Part shown: positions 34,251 through 40,174 of the stretch, one piece after another | Position numbering within the stretch: the first letter of the stretch is position 1 | Layout of the letters: every line of letters starts with the position of its first letter | NCBI GenBank assembly: GCA_913063325.1 | Contig: CAJXYE010000043.1 | Coordinates: 1 to 40,174 of the forward strand | Length of the DNA: 40,174 nt | Reading direction: 5' to 3' | Source of the DNA: an uncultured Colwellia sp. | GTDB lineage: Bacteria > Pseudomonadota > Gammaproteobacteria > Enterobacterales > Alteromonadaceae | Program-made: the position numbers and the translations under genes | The notes under the pieces: model-generated | What the model was told of the DNA's origin: nothing | Seen by the model: the letters and a program-made list of their open reading frames with translations, nothing else | Databases searched by the model: none

Positions 34251-34351
34251 GTATAACGCCACAATATGCGGCTAAGTATTGGTTGACTAAAATGTGTAGC
34301 GAAGCAAAACGTAGCCAACGGTTACCTGTCCTTGTTTATTCTTTTGTCATG
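34251..34351 (-). repeat. attC site
   Basis: The plus strand starts GTATAACGCC, has inner GGTTGAC...AGCCAAC arms around TAAAATGTGTAGCGAAGC, and ends near TTTTGTCATG. It separates the DUF3465 cassette from the zinc-ribbon membrane protein cassette. Confidence 0.7.
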
Positions 34352-34363
34352 TTTTAAAGCTTA

Positions 34364-34402
34364 ATAACAGCCAACTATATTTTGTCCTGATTTAACCCCA
34401 GG
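34364..34402 (-). repeat. second half-attC next to the site at 34251
   Basis: CAGCCAACTATATTTTGTCCTGATTTAA closely matches the right half of the attC at 39462 (CAGCCAACTGTAAATTGTGTCCGATTTAA). It has no left half of its own, so it is a leftover from a deletion or recombination between neighbouring sites. Confidence 0.45.
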
Positions 34403-34409
34403 TTTAAAG

Positions 34410-34805
34410 CTATTGGTAAACTCTACGGTTATGCTTTAACCAGCCACCAATATGATTGCCATTTGGATCTCTGTGAGTCCAATGTACTACACCACCTTTG
34501 TTATTCCACTCATACTCACCATAAAACTGAACAGAATCACCTTTTGAAATAGAGTTAATTCTTGGAGCAAGATCTATATTATGAGCGACTAAAATAGTTT
34601 GTCCTGAAGATAATTTGAGAATGAATTTTTGATGGCGAGAGCCTTGATTGTCGTCTTTAAGTATTCGTATGACTGTGCCACTTCCTTTAACCTGCACATC
34701 GCTTTGATGATTTTCATATGCTGATTTTAATGAAGCTGCTTGAACCAGACTCATCGATTCTAATAAAACGAATACGACAAAGATTGATGTAAATAATTTA
34801 CGCAT
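34410..34805 (-). CDS. DUF3465 family secreted protein
   Basis: A 131-residue protein with a signal peptide (MRKLFTSIFVVFVLLESMSLVQA, about 23 residues), so periplasmic or secreted. The mature protein shows a compact OB-like beta pattern typical of DUF3465: VQVKGSGTVIRILKDDNQGSRHQKFILKL, GQTILVAHNIDLAPRI, GDSVQFYGEYEWNNKGGVVHWTHRDP, and HIGGWLKHN. The repeated His residues could bind metal or ligand. Function of this family is not established; it is seen in marine integron cassettes. The site downstream of its stop is duplicated in part. Confidence 0.85.
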   Translation of the reverse strand: MRKLFTSIFVVFVLLESMSLVQAASLKSAYENHQSDVQVKGSGTVIRILKDDNQGSRHQKFILKLSSGQTILVAHNIDLAPRINSISKGDSVQFYGEYEWNNKGGVVHWTHRDPNGNHIGGWLKHNRRVYQ

Positions 34806-34911
34806 ATCCCAAAACTTCCATTGTGTTATAAGTGTTCGTCACATTGATTTTTATCTCAAGACAATAAACACAATTATTACTAAAACCTACTAGCCATAGT
34901 CATTAGAAACT

Positions 34912-35391
34912 TTAGTTAACAAATTTGCCATAGAGTTTATTTCGAATAGGTCTTTTAACCAAATAAATAGCACCATTAGTCCTCATCTCTTTAATTTTGC
35001 TAAAAGAAATGTAATCGGGTATTAACTTGAAATAATCATGATTATTTACATCATCGTATTTAATGCTATTAACTACGGCATATTGCCATTGATAGAAAAC
35101 CGTTCCATAAACTATAGCCACGTTATCGCCAGTAACACTGACCACTTTAGCTAATCTATATTCATGTCTACCCTCTAATTTATCACTGAGTAATCTCATG
35201 TCTAAAAAATAAATATCATTAACTTGAGGGGATAAAACCAGAACCTCTGCCTCTTCTTGTTCGGCTTTATGAAAGGCATACTTTTCATATCCAAAATAAA
35301 CAATCACAAGTAAGCAGGTCAATAACACTAGGTTATTTAAGGGTCTTGATAACTCAGGTTTGAGCTGTTTCGTCTCTAAAGTATGTAGCAC
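34912..35391 (-). CDS. single-pass membrane protein, unknown function
   Basis: A 159-residue protein with a short cytoplasmic N-terminus (MLHTLETKQLKPELSRP), one membrane helix (LNNLVLLTCLLVIVYFGYEKYAF) and an outside domain of about 110 residues (ADVLVLSPQVNDIYFLDMRLL-type strand pattern, GRHEYRLAKVVSVTGDNVAIVYGT, DYFKLIPDYISFSKIKEMR). The beta-rich pattern suggests a small SH3-like or barrel domain, but no name can be given. The start is GTG at 35391 with AAAGGA upstream. No clear attC is seen after its stop, so its cassette may be degraded on that side. Confidence 0.65.
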   Translation of the reverse strand: MLHTLETKQLKPELSRPLNNLVLLTCLLVIVYFGYEKYAFHKAEQEEAEVLVLSPQVNDIYFLDMRLLSDKLEGRHEYRLAKVVSVTGDNVAIVYGTVFYQWQYAVVNSIKYDDVNNHDYFKLIPDYISFSKIKEMRTNGAIYLVKRPIRNKLYGKFVN

Positions 35392-35536
35392 TTTAATTAA
35401 TCCTTTTAAAGTTAAAATTATCTGTTCGAGCTGTTAAGGTTGAAATTCAGTGATCGAACCTTAAACGAACTGTAATAAGATAAGAGGGGAGGGCTAAAGT
35501 CTAAATTTAATTTAAATCCCAGTGTTTATGTGCAAT

Positions 35537-35601
35537 ATAATACCCTCGTTAAAGGGGGAGTTTAGTTGGCTGAAATGTGCGTAGCGCGAGCAAACTGTTA
35601 G
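35537..35601 (-). repeat. attC site, shortened
   Basis: On the gene strand AGCTAACAG overlaps the DUF218 stop TAA. The block GCACATTTCAGCCAACTAAACTCC follows, and the end is GAGGGTATTA. The inner left arm is degenerate and the site is only about 65 bp. A gene-free stretch of about 145 bp separates it from the next start at 35391. Confidence 0.5.
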
Positions 35602-36089
35602 CTTTTAAAATTTGATAATTCACGCTTAATAGCTTTTATTTCATGCTCTTTTAAACGTTGATGCTCAACTTCTGAAACTAAAGTTTCAGCCTCTGCGTAA
35701 CTAAATTTAAAATCTGGGAGAGTATGGTTAAATACCAACTTAGCCCGTTCCATATGAAATTCGGAAGTTACAAGCACAATATGCGTTATCAAGTTCTTAT
35801 CAAGTATAGGCTCAGATAACGTTGCATCTTCTAAGGTGAAAGAGCTTAAAGCTATTTCAAGAAATGAAGAGGGTGGAACACCTTTATCAATTAAATAGTT
35901 TTGAACATACTGCCCGTGAGGAAGCGTTGTTAAGTTAAAATGCTCACCAAAACCACCTGTACAAAGTATTCTGCACTTTCCCATTCTAACGTATTCAGAA
36001 AATGCTTTTTCACATCTTGATATAGCTATTGGCAACAAATTTCCATTTTCGTCATTAGGTGAACCTAAAACTACAATTGCGCAACTCAT
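35598..36089 (-). CDS. DUF218/YdcF-like protein
   Basis: A 163-residue Rossmann-like protein of the YdcF/DUF218 family. It begins with CAIVVLGSPNDENGNL (first strand and loop), continues with ARC/KAFSEYVRMGKCRILCTGG, and has HIVLVTSEFHMERAKLVF, the conserved TSxxHxxRA-type motif of the family. E. coli YdcF binds S-adenosylmethionine, and other members act in envelope biology, but the reaction is unknown. Unlike ElyC/SanA-type relatives it has no membrane anchor, so it is cytoplasmic. Start at 36089 is 17 bp from the attC at 36106. Its stop overlaps another attC, so this is a complete cassette. Confidence 0.85.
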   Translation of the reverse strand: MSCAIVVLGSPNDENGNLLPIAISRCEKAFSEYVRMGKCRILCTGGFGEHFNLTTLPHGQYVQNYLIDKGVPPSSFLEIALSSFTLEDATLSEPILDKNLITHIVLVTSEFHMERAKLVFNHTLPDFKFSYAEAETLVSEVEHQRLKEHEIKAIKRELSNFKS

Positions 36090-36105
36090 GCTTCACTCCT
36101 TTAAA

Positions 36106-36205
36106 GCTAACGCCCTTGTTAACGGGCAAAATATTGTTGGCTATCATTGTGTAGCGAGTTAAACATAGCCAACTGTTTATGTTCCGTTTAAAGCGCTTGT
36201 TATGC
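36106..36205 (-). repeat. attC site (best-preserved copy)
   Basis: On the gene strand it begins GCATAACAAG, containing the TAA stop of the DinB gene, and ends GGGCGTTAGC. The inner arms GTTGGCTAT (36136-36144) and ATAGCCAAC (36165-36173) pair perfectly over nine bases. Length is 100 bp, in the range of Vibrio-like attC sites. Confidence 0.85.
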
Positions 36206-36742
36206 CTGATGTTCGGGGATTTCAAATAAATACTCAGTAGAACCAATATCAAGTTTTATTTGATTTAATAGCGTGCTTAATTGACCCCTATGGTGTGTTT
36301 GATGATTAAATAAATGACTCACTAACTCACCAAAATCACGTTTACTAACCACACCCTTTGTATTTGAATACGTTAACAATTCATCAAAATCGCTTTCCTT
36401 AGTTTCTCTTTTAAGCCATTGGCATATTAATAAGTCTACTTTTTCGCGAGCTGCAAATAGTAATGTGAAATTCGAAAACACAATATCATCAAGACCTTTA
36501 GGTTTAGGAAAGTCCGATAAAGTAGTTAAGGACACATACCTTTTTGAATGCTTTGAAAATCTTGTTAACCAAATAATATCACCAACTAAAATATGATTGA
36601 GTGTTCCAAGTATTGATTGAAAGTATGCCCCACGATCTTTATTTATGTCATAATCGCCAAGCTCTTTAACAACGCTGTAAAATTGACTATTCATTCTCTG
36701 GTTATAATCAGACATTAGAATAAAGTGACTCTGTAAATTCAT
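36200..36742 (-). CDS. DinB-like protein, second paralogue
   Basis: A 180-residue DinB/YfiT-fold protein, the same length as the copy at 27657-28199 and clearly related: MSDYNQRMNSQFYSVV near the start, GTLNHILVGDIIWLTRF with the first metal His, and LVSHLFNHQTHHRGQLSTLL with the HxxxHRGQ pair. The two differ in most other positions, so they are old paralogues or separate acquisitions, not a recent duplication. Predicted to bind a divalent metal; the substrate is unknown. The stop TAA lies inside the attC. Upstream, only a collapsed attC separates it from the VOC gene. Confidence 0.9.
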   Translation of the reverse strand: MNLQSHFILMSDYNQRMNSQFYSVVKELGDYDINKDRGAYFQSILGTLNHILVGDIIWLTRFSKHSKRYVSLTTLSDFPKPKGLDDIVFSNFTLLFAAREKVDLLICQWLKRETKESDFDELLTYSNTKGVVSKRDFGELVSHLFNHQTHHRGQLSTLLNQIKLDIGSTEYLFEIPEHQA

Positions 36743-36757
36743 AAAAAACCTTTAGGC

Positions 36758-36784
36758 ACAACGCCGTTAAATTGCCTTGTTATA
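36758..36784 (-). repeat. collapsed attC remnant
   Basis: On the gene strand TATAACAAGGCAATTTAACGG then CGTTGTG: both outer ends of an attC are present, the first overlapping the VOC stop TAA, but the 60-70 bp centre is missing. This is what a deletion within the site would leave; it should no longer fold into a recombination hairpin. Confidence 0.5.
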
Positions 36785-37202
36785 GTGCTCTTGATGCCAT
36801 CGGGTGATTTGGGTTTAATTGAAGTAAATCCCATAAGTTACCGTAAAGATCTTCAAATACGGCTACAGTGCCGTAATCCTGCTCTTTAGGCTCTCTAATA
36901 AACTTTATACCTTCAGATAACATACGATTATAATCACGCCAAAAGTCATCTGTATTTAAGAATAGGAATACTCGACCACCAGCTTGATTTCCCACAAAAT
37001 CATTTTGCTCAGGCTTAGATGCACGAGCTAATAATAGTGTTACACCATTAGAGCCGGGTGGTGAAATTAGAACCCAACGTTTATCTTGTTCTGGTTGGTA
37101 AGTATCTTCAACAAGCTCAAATTTGAGTTTATTTACATAAAAATCAATTGCCTCATCATAGTCTTTAACTACTATCGCAATGTGTACTATTGATTGTTTC
37201 AA
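36780..37202 (-). CDS. VOC/glyoxalase superfamily protein
   Basis: A 140-residue vicinal-oxygen-chelate protein with two beta-alpha-beta-beta-beta modules. Module one is IVHIAIVVKDYDEAIDFYVNKLKFELVEDT and KRWVLISPPGSNGVTLLLARA; module two is GRVFLFLNTDDFWRDYNRMLSEGIKFI and YGTVAVFEDLYGNLWDLLQ. His in the first strand and Glu/Asp in the last supply metal ligands. Members include glyoxalases, fosfomycin-type resistance proteins and dioxygenases; this one cannot be assigned further. Start is TTG at 37202, with AAGGA 8 bp upstream and a product beginning (M)KQSIVHIAIV, the common N-terminus. An in-frame TTG seven codons earlier is less likely. Confidence 0.88.
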   Translation of the reverse strand: MKQSIVHIAIVVKDYDEAIDFYVNKLKFELVEDTYQPEQDKRWVLISPPGSNGVTLLLARASKPEQNDFVGNQAGGRVFLFLNTDDFWRDYNRMLSEGIKFIREPKEQDYGTVAVFEDLYGNLWDLLQLNPNHPMASRAL

Positions 37203-37246
37203 TTCATCTATCCTTGAATTCAATGCTGATGTAACTCAGCGCTATA

Positions 37247-37366
37247 TGTAGTGGTCAACAAATTTTGGCCACGGATTTGTTTTCAAGCCAGTATTTTTTC
37301 TCTGACTCATTTGGTGTTAGAGCACCGTTATAACTGTGTGGCTTGACCTGCTTATGCAAATAAGGG
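37247..37366 (-). mobile_element. 3' remnant of an IS3-family element
   Basis: The frame directly after the AraC stop encodes VKPHSYNGALTPNESEKKYW followed by LENKSVAKIC and a stop. This matches the C-terminal end of IS3-family OrfB transposases (…RPHxYNGGLTPxESExxYW…KTVAxxx). The outer end reads TGTAGTGGTCAACAAATTTT on the plus strand, consistent with an IS terminal inverted repeat beginning TG. Only about 120 bp remain; the rest of the IS, including the catalytic DDE part, is missing. The end abuts the sequence where the VOC cassette's upstream attC would be expected. Confidence 0.65.
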
Positions 37367-38245
37367 TTATCCTTGCCGGCGAAATTCTCTCGGGGATACA
37401 CCGATGAGCTTTTTGAAATAACGGCCCATATGACTTTGGTTTGAAAACCCAACTTTAAGGGCAATATCAGCCAATTTTAATTCAGAATAACTTAACGCAT
37501 GTTTAACATGTTCAATACGGACATTAGTCAGATATTCTTGTGGTGTTTGTGCCAGACTTTCTTTGAACATTCTGCAAAAGTGGTATTCACTTAATTGAGC
37601 TAAATCAGCTAATTCAGCTAAGTATATTTGCCTTTGATAATTCGCATGTATGAAGTCACAAACAACAACGCAAATTTTAGGAGATAAACCGCCTTTTAAT
37701 GGCGATTTTATTTGTTTATTGCCCATGCGCTGCAGCATAGAAATTAAAATGGTATCGGTGACTTGCTCAAGGGCTAATTGCATATCATTAGTATGCCAAT
37801 TAGCCTTTGCCATGTTATGGCGAAATAATGCTTCTAACCCTAAATCTTCGGTAAAGGTAAGTTCTGGCAAGTCAATTGTTCTGGGATCTATATCAAATAC
37901 TCTTAATGCTAATCGTTTGATATAGGTATCATCAAAATACAGGTGCATAAACTCCTGTGTATCCCCAACCTGCCATTGACTATCAGCGTCTTTAGGCATT
38001 AGACAGAATTTTCCTGGTGCGCCCTTATTCGCATTAATATCGGTTCTAAATGTATTGTAACCGCCAGTTAAATACATGCTTAACGTATGCTGCTTGTTAT
38101 TTACATAGGATAAGTGTTCGTTATTATTGCGATAATGCGCCCATGTTAAATCATGAGTTAAAGACTTTTTCCTTACACAGGTTTTTTTTGAAAGCTCAAA
38201 GGAAATTGGCTTTTTGTTGATATTATTTTCAATTATAGAGTTCAT
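37367..38245 (-). CDS. AraC-family transcriptional regulator
   Basis: A 292-residue regulator. The N-terminal 180 residues form a ligand-sensing domain (cupin-like beta strands: HTLSMYLTGGYNTFRTDI, GKFCLMPKDADSQWQVGDTQEFMHLYF). The C-terminal 100 residues hold two helix-turn-helix motifs, YLAELADLAQLSEYHFCRMFKESLAQTPQEYL and LADIALKVGFSNQSHMGRYFKKLIGVSPREFRR, the full AraC/XylS signature. It is divergent from the EamA exporter gene, 152 bp apart, so it most likely controls that gene in response to an exported or toxic compound. The 3' end directly meets the IS remnant but the protein is complete. Confidence 0.93.
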   Translation of the reverse strand: MNSIIENNINKKPISFELSKKTCVRKKSLTHDLTWAHYRNNNEHLSYVNNKQHTLSMYLTGGYNTFRTDINANKGAPGKFCLMPKDADSQWQVGDTQEFMHLYFDDTYIKRLALRVFDIDPRTIDLPELTFTEDLGLEALFRHNMAKANWHTNDMQLALEQVTDTILISMLQRMGNKQIKSPLKGGLSPKICVVVCDFIHANYQRQIYLAELADLAQLSEYHFCRMFKESLAQTPQEYLTNVRIEHVKHALSYSELKLADIALKVGFSNQSHMGRYFKKLIGVSPREFRRQG

Positions 38246-38397
38246 ACCTTAACACTAACTGTTAACAATAAAGGGCTCAAGTATTCTAGCAACAATAACC
38301 GCAAGATCGTGTTAGTTTACTAAAGATGATGACAGAAATGTTGTGTATATAAGTCAATAATGACTTCTTTATATTGGTTTGAGTGAGTGAGTGATAA

Positions 38398-39327
38398 ATG
38401 ACTGCATTTTTATATGCTTTAATGGTTTTTGTATGGGGGTTTTCCTGGATTGCTATAAAGTGGCAACAAGGCAGTGTACCCATGGAGGTTTCTATTTTAT
38501 ATCGATTCATCTTTGCTGCTATGGTTATGTTTGTGATCGGAAAAGTATTTAATAAATTACAATCAGTAACTATTAAAGATCAAAAGTATTTTGCACTACA
38601 AGGCTGCTGTTTATTTTGTTGTAATTTTTTATTTTTTTATAGCTCTACCGCTTATATTGCTAGTGGTTTAACGGCGGTTATTATGGCTACGGCACCTATT
38701 TTTAACGCCATTCACGGCCGGTTTTTATATGGAACTACAACCAATAATAATTTTTGGCTGGGGGTAGTGGTAGGTTTAACGGGTATTGCTAGCTTATTTG
38801 CTGGTGATTTATTACAAACAGATTGGTCTCAAGAAGTGTTTTTAGGTTTGTTTTATGCGTTGGCTGGTACTTGGTGCTTTTCAATTGGCAATATGATTAG
38901 TATTCGTAATAGTAAAAACAAAATCCAACCCTTTACAGCAACAAGTTACGCTATGATTTATGGCTGTATTGCCTTATTAATCATTGTATTATTTAAAGAC
39001 TTAAGTTTTGAAATTTCATTAAACACACGTTATTTAGCCAGCCTTGCCTATTTAGCTATACCAGCATCAGTCATTGGTTTTACAGTTTATTTATTATTGG
39101 TTGATAGAATAGGGGCAAATAATGCGGCCTACTTATTGGTGATCACACCCATAGTCGCTTTAATGATCTCAAGTATATTTGAAAGCTACCAATGGACAGT
39201 ATATTCAACCTTAGGTTTACTATGTGTTGTATTAGGTAATGTTATTACTCAAGTAAAAAAACCTATACTCTCTTATTTTATAAAGGGGCATACCTCTGAC
39301 TTTAAAACTAAGCAAATTAAAGATTAA
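38398..39327 (+). CDS. EamA/DMT-family exporter
   Basis: A 309-residue protein with about ten membrane helices, two EamA repeats of five. The start MTAFLYALMVFVWGFSWIAIKWQQG is typical of the drug/metabolite transporter family, followed by VSILYRFIFAAMVMF, ASGLTAVIMATAPIFNAIHGRF (end of first EamA repeat) and, in the second half, SVIGFTVYLLLVDRIGANNAAYLLVITPIVALMISSIF. Such proteins export amino acids, metabolites or drugs; the substrate is unknown. It is the only plus-strand gene in the cassette region and forms a divergent pair with the AraC regulator. A GTGAGTGA run precedes the ATG. Together with AraC it may have entered as one two-gene cassette (inference). Confidence 0.92.
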   Translation: MTAFLYALMVFVWGFSWIAIKWQQGSVPMEVSILYRFIFAAMVMFVIGKVFNKLQSVTIKDQKYFALQGCCLFCCNFLFFYSSTAYIASGLTAVIMATAPIFNAIHGRFLYGTTTNNNFWLGVVVGLTGIASLFAGDLLQTDWSQEVFLGLFYALAGTWCFSIGNMISIRNSKNKIQPFTATSYAMIYGCIALLIIVLFKDLSFEISLNTRYLASLAYLAIPASVIGFTVYLLLVDRIGANNAAYLLVITPIVALMISSIFESYQWTVYSTLGLLCVVLGNVITQVKKPILSYFIKGHTSDFKTKQIKD

Positions 39328-39443
39328 GTATATTGGGGCTAGTGCATTATGTGGTTAACACTTGCTTTTATAATCAAAAACCAGCGAAAACCATATCATC
39401 CAACTAGGGCATGGGGCCTATAACACCAGTAGCTGGAAAATAA

Positions 39444-39467
39444 GTTAGCAGGAATCATCCTGCTAAC
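39444..39467. repeat. perfect 10-bp hairpin at attC edge
   Basis: GTTAGCAGGA, loop ATCA, TCCTGCTAAC. One arm is also the outer end of the attC at 39462, so the hairpin pairs a cassette end with an adjacent inverted copy. It could be a terminator for the EamA transcript, but there is no T-run on that strand. Confidence 0.6.
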
Positions 39468-39560
39468 GCCTCAATAAGAGGGGATTTGTAGTTGGCTAGA
39501 ATGTTGAACATAGTGAAAACAGCCAACTGTAAATTGTGTCCGATTTAAAAAATTTGTTAT
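39462..39560 (-). repeat. attC site
   Basis: The plus strand reads GCTAACGCCTCAATAAGAGG, inner arms AGTTGGCT...AGCCAACT, and AATTTGTTAT. It closely resembles Vibrio-type attC ends (TAACAA…CGCC). It lies 26 bp downstream of the truncated nitrilase stop. Confidence 0.8.
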
Positions 39561-39585
39561 ATTTCATTCACCTGACCAGACCAAT

Positions 39586-39702
39586 TTAGGGGGATCCAAT
39601 CTGACTTGCTTTTTCTATAGCAACTAAATGAGTTTTGATGTTTTTATCAACATCACCTTTGATAGATGACACTTGAGCTACTGCAACCTTTAAATTTGAC
39701 AC
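39586..39702 (-). pseudogene. truncated nitrilase/carbon-nitrogen hydrolase cassette
   Basis: A 38-codon frame starting at GTG (39702) with AAGGA about 10 bp upstream reads VSNLKVAVAQVSSIKGDVDK followed by NIKTHLVAIEKASQIGSP and a stop. This is the first strand, loop and helix of the carbon-nitrogen hydrolase fold (…KVAVAQ.SSIKGD...NI..H...IE.A...G…), where about 230-280 residues are normal. It ends before the catalytic Glu region. It lies between two complete attC sites, so it is a cassette whose gene has lost about 85 percent of its length. The peptide is probably nonfunctional. Confidence 0.6.
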
Positions 39703-39717
39703 CTAATCCGTCCTTGA

Positions 39718-39817
39718 AATATAACGCCTCATTAAGAGGCTAAAAATATTTGGTTAAAATGAGCGACGAAGGAGCAAAAACAACTGTTTTTTGTCCTTTT
39801 AAGTGACTTGTTAGCCA
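39718..39817 (-). repeat. attC site
   Basis: The plus strand reads AATATAACGCCTCATTAAGAGG, a central TTGGTTAAAATGAGCGACGAAGGAGC...AACTG block, and GACTTGTTAGCC. On the gene strand GGCTAACAAGTC starts one base from the LysE stop. Length 100 bp. Confidence 0.8.
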
Positions 39818-40174
39818 TTAGTTGGTTCGTGTTGCTAGAACCTTAATACCCAAAGCTATCATTGCGCCACCTAATACACGGTCGATCCAGTGACCACATT
39901 TTTTAAATCTGCTATTTATAGCTGGGCGAGACAAAAGCGCTACAACTATAGAAAACCAAGCCAATTGAATTACCATCATCCATACGCCATAGATAGCAAT
40001 TTGATATATCGGCATATCTGGGGAAAGTACGACAGTAAACAGAGATACAAAATATATCGGGGCTTTGGGATTTAATGCGTTACATAGAAAGCCAATACCT
40101 ATACTTTTTTTAGCTGAATATTTAATTACCTTTGAATCGTCAACCTCGTTGTTATTTATTGGCTTAGAGCGTAA
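39818..40174 (-). CDS. LysE/RhtB-family amino-acid exporter, C-terminal part (runs off window)
   Basis: The frame is open from the right edge of the window to a stop at 39818, giving 119 residues. They show the second half of a LysE/RhtB exporter: the cytoplasmic KKSIGIGFLCNALNPKAPIYF with the conserved NPK motif, then FVSLFTVVLSP, IYGVWMMVIQLAWFSIVVALL and, near the end, WIDRVLGGAMIALGIKVLATR. Full-length members have about 200 residues, so roughly 85 N-terminal residues lie outside. These proteins export amino acids or homoserine-like compounds. An internal ATG at 40015 is not the real start, because conserved sequence continues upstream. It is followed by a good attC, so it is a cassette gene. 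Confidence 0.88.
   Translation of the reverse strand, partial: LRSKPINNNEVDDSKVIKYSAKKSIGIGFLCNALNPKAPIYFVSLFTVVLSPDMPIYQIAIYGVWMMVIQLAWFSIVVALLSRPAINSRFKKCGHWIDRVLGGAMIALGIKVLATRTN

Noticed and set aside
37255..37464. A 69-codon minus-strand frame overlapping the AraC 3' end
   Set aside because: Not a gene: its first part is AraC read in another frame and its last part is the transposase remnant, listed as the IS fragment.
39818..40015. A complete 65-residue protein starting at the ATG at 40015
   Set aside because: The frame stays open to the window edge and upstream residues contain the NPK region of LysE/RhtB exporters, so this is an internal Met of a longer gene.

Overview
The window looks like part of the chromosome of a cold-adapted marine gammaproteobacterium of the Colwellia/Moritella/Shewanella type. 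This is inferred from the AT-rich coding sequence and from a complete pfa-type polyunsaturated fatty acid (PUFA) synthase locus whose proteins closely resemble those of Colwellia and Moritella. No rRNA, tRNA or CRISPR array was recognised.

Region 1 (about 1-2.97 kb): a DUF2867-like gene broken by one in-frame stop, a doubtful small ORF, a long imperfect palindrome, and two tandem paralogous outer-membrane beta-barrel genes on the minus strand.

Region 2 (about 2.97-24.66 kb): the PUFA locus. pfaE (phosphopantetheinyl transferase, minus strand) is divergent from pfaR, a regulator that looks like a retired IS481-type transposase. Then follow pfaA (KS-MAT-5xACP-KR-DH-like), pfaB (degenerate KS plus AT), pfaC (KS-CLF-DH-DH) and pfaD (FMN enoyl reductase). 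PfaE would arm the five ACPs, PfaA/B/C elongate and dehydrate, and PfaD reduces. The KS-like N-terminal region in PfaB resembles DHA producers more than EPA producers (inference). The pfaB-pfaC and pfaC-pfaD gaps hold paired hairpin repeats. In the second gap the repeats flank a small GIY-YIG nuclease gene, which may form an uncharacterised nuclease/repeat mobile system comparable in logic to REP/RAYT. A small unknown gene follows pfaD.

Region 3 (about 24.7-40.2 kb): mostly small minus-strand genes of unrelated function: tautomerase-like, RibD/DHFR-like, GNAT, DinB (two), PQQ-repeat, DUF2306, rhomboid, GST, MAPEG, FAD monooxygenase, DUF3465, DUF218 and VOC proteins, and a LysE exporter. From about 28 kb upward they are separated by roughly 65-100 bp imperfect palindromes of the form TAACGCC...GTTGGCT...AGCCAAC...CTTGTTA. 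Several overlap the preceding stop codon. I interpret these as attC sites, making the region a chromosomal integron cassette array (or a CALIN if no integrase is linked). No integrase gene is visible; from cassette orientation it would lie beyond the right end. The array contains decay products: a truncated nitrilase cassette, an orphan C-terminal fragment, collapsed attC sites and an IS3-family 3' end. An AraC/EamA divergent pair also sits inside it.
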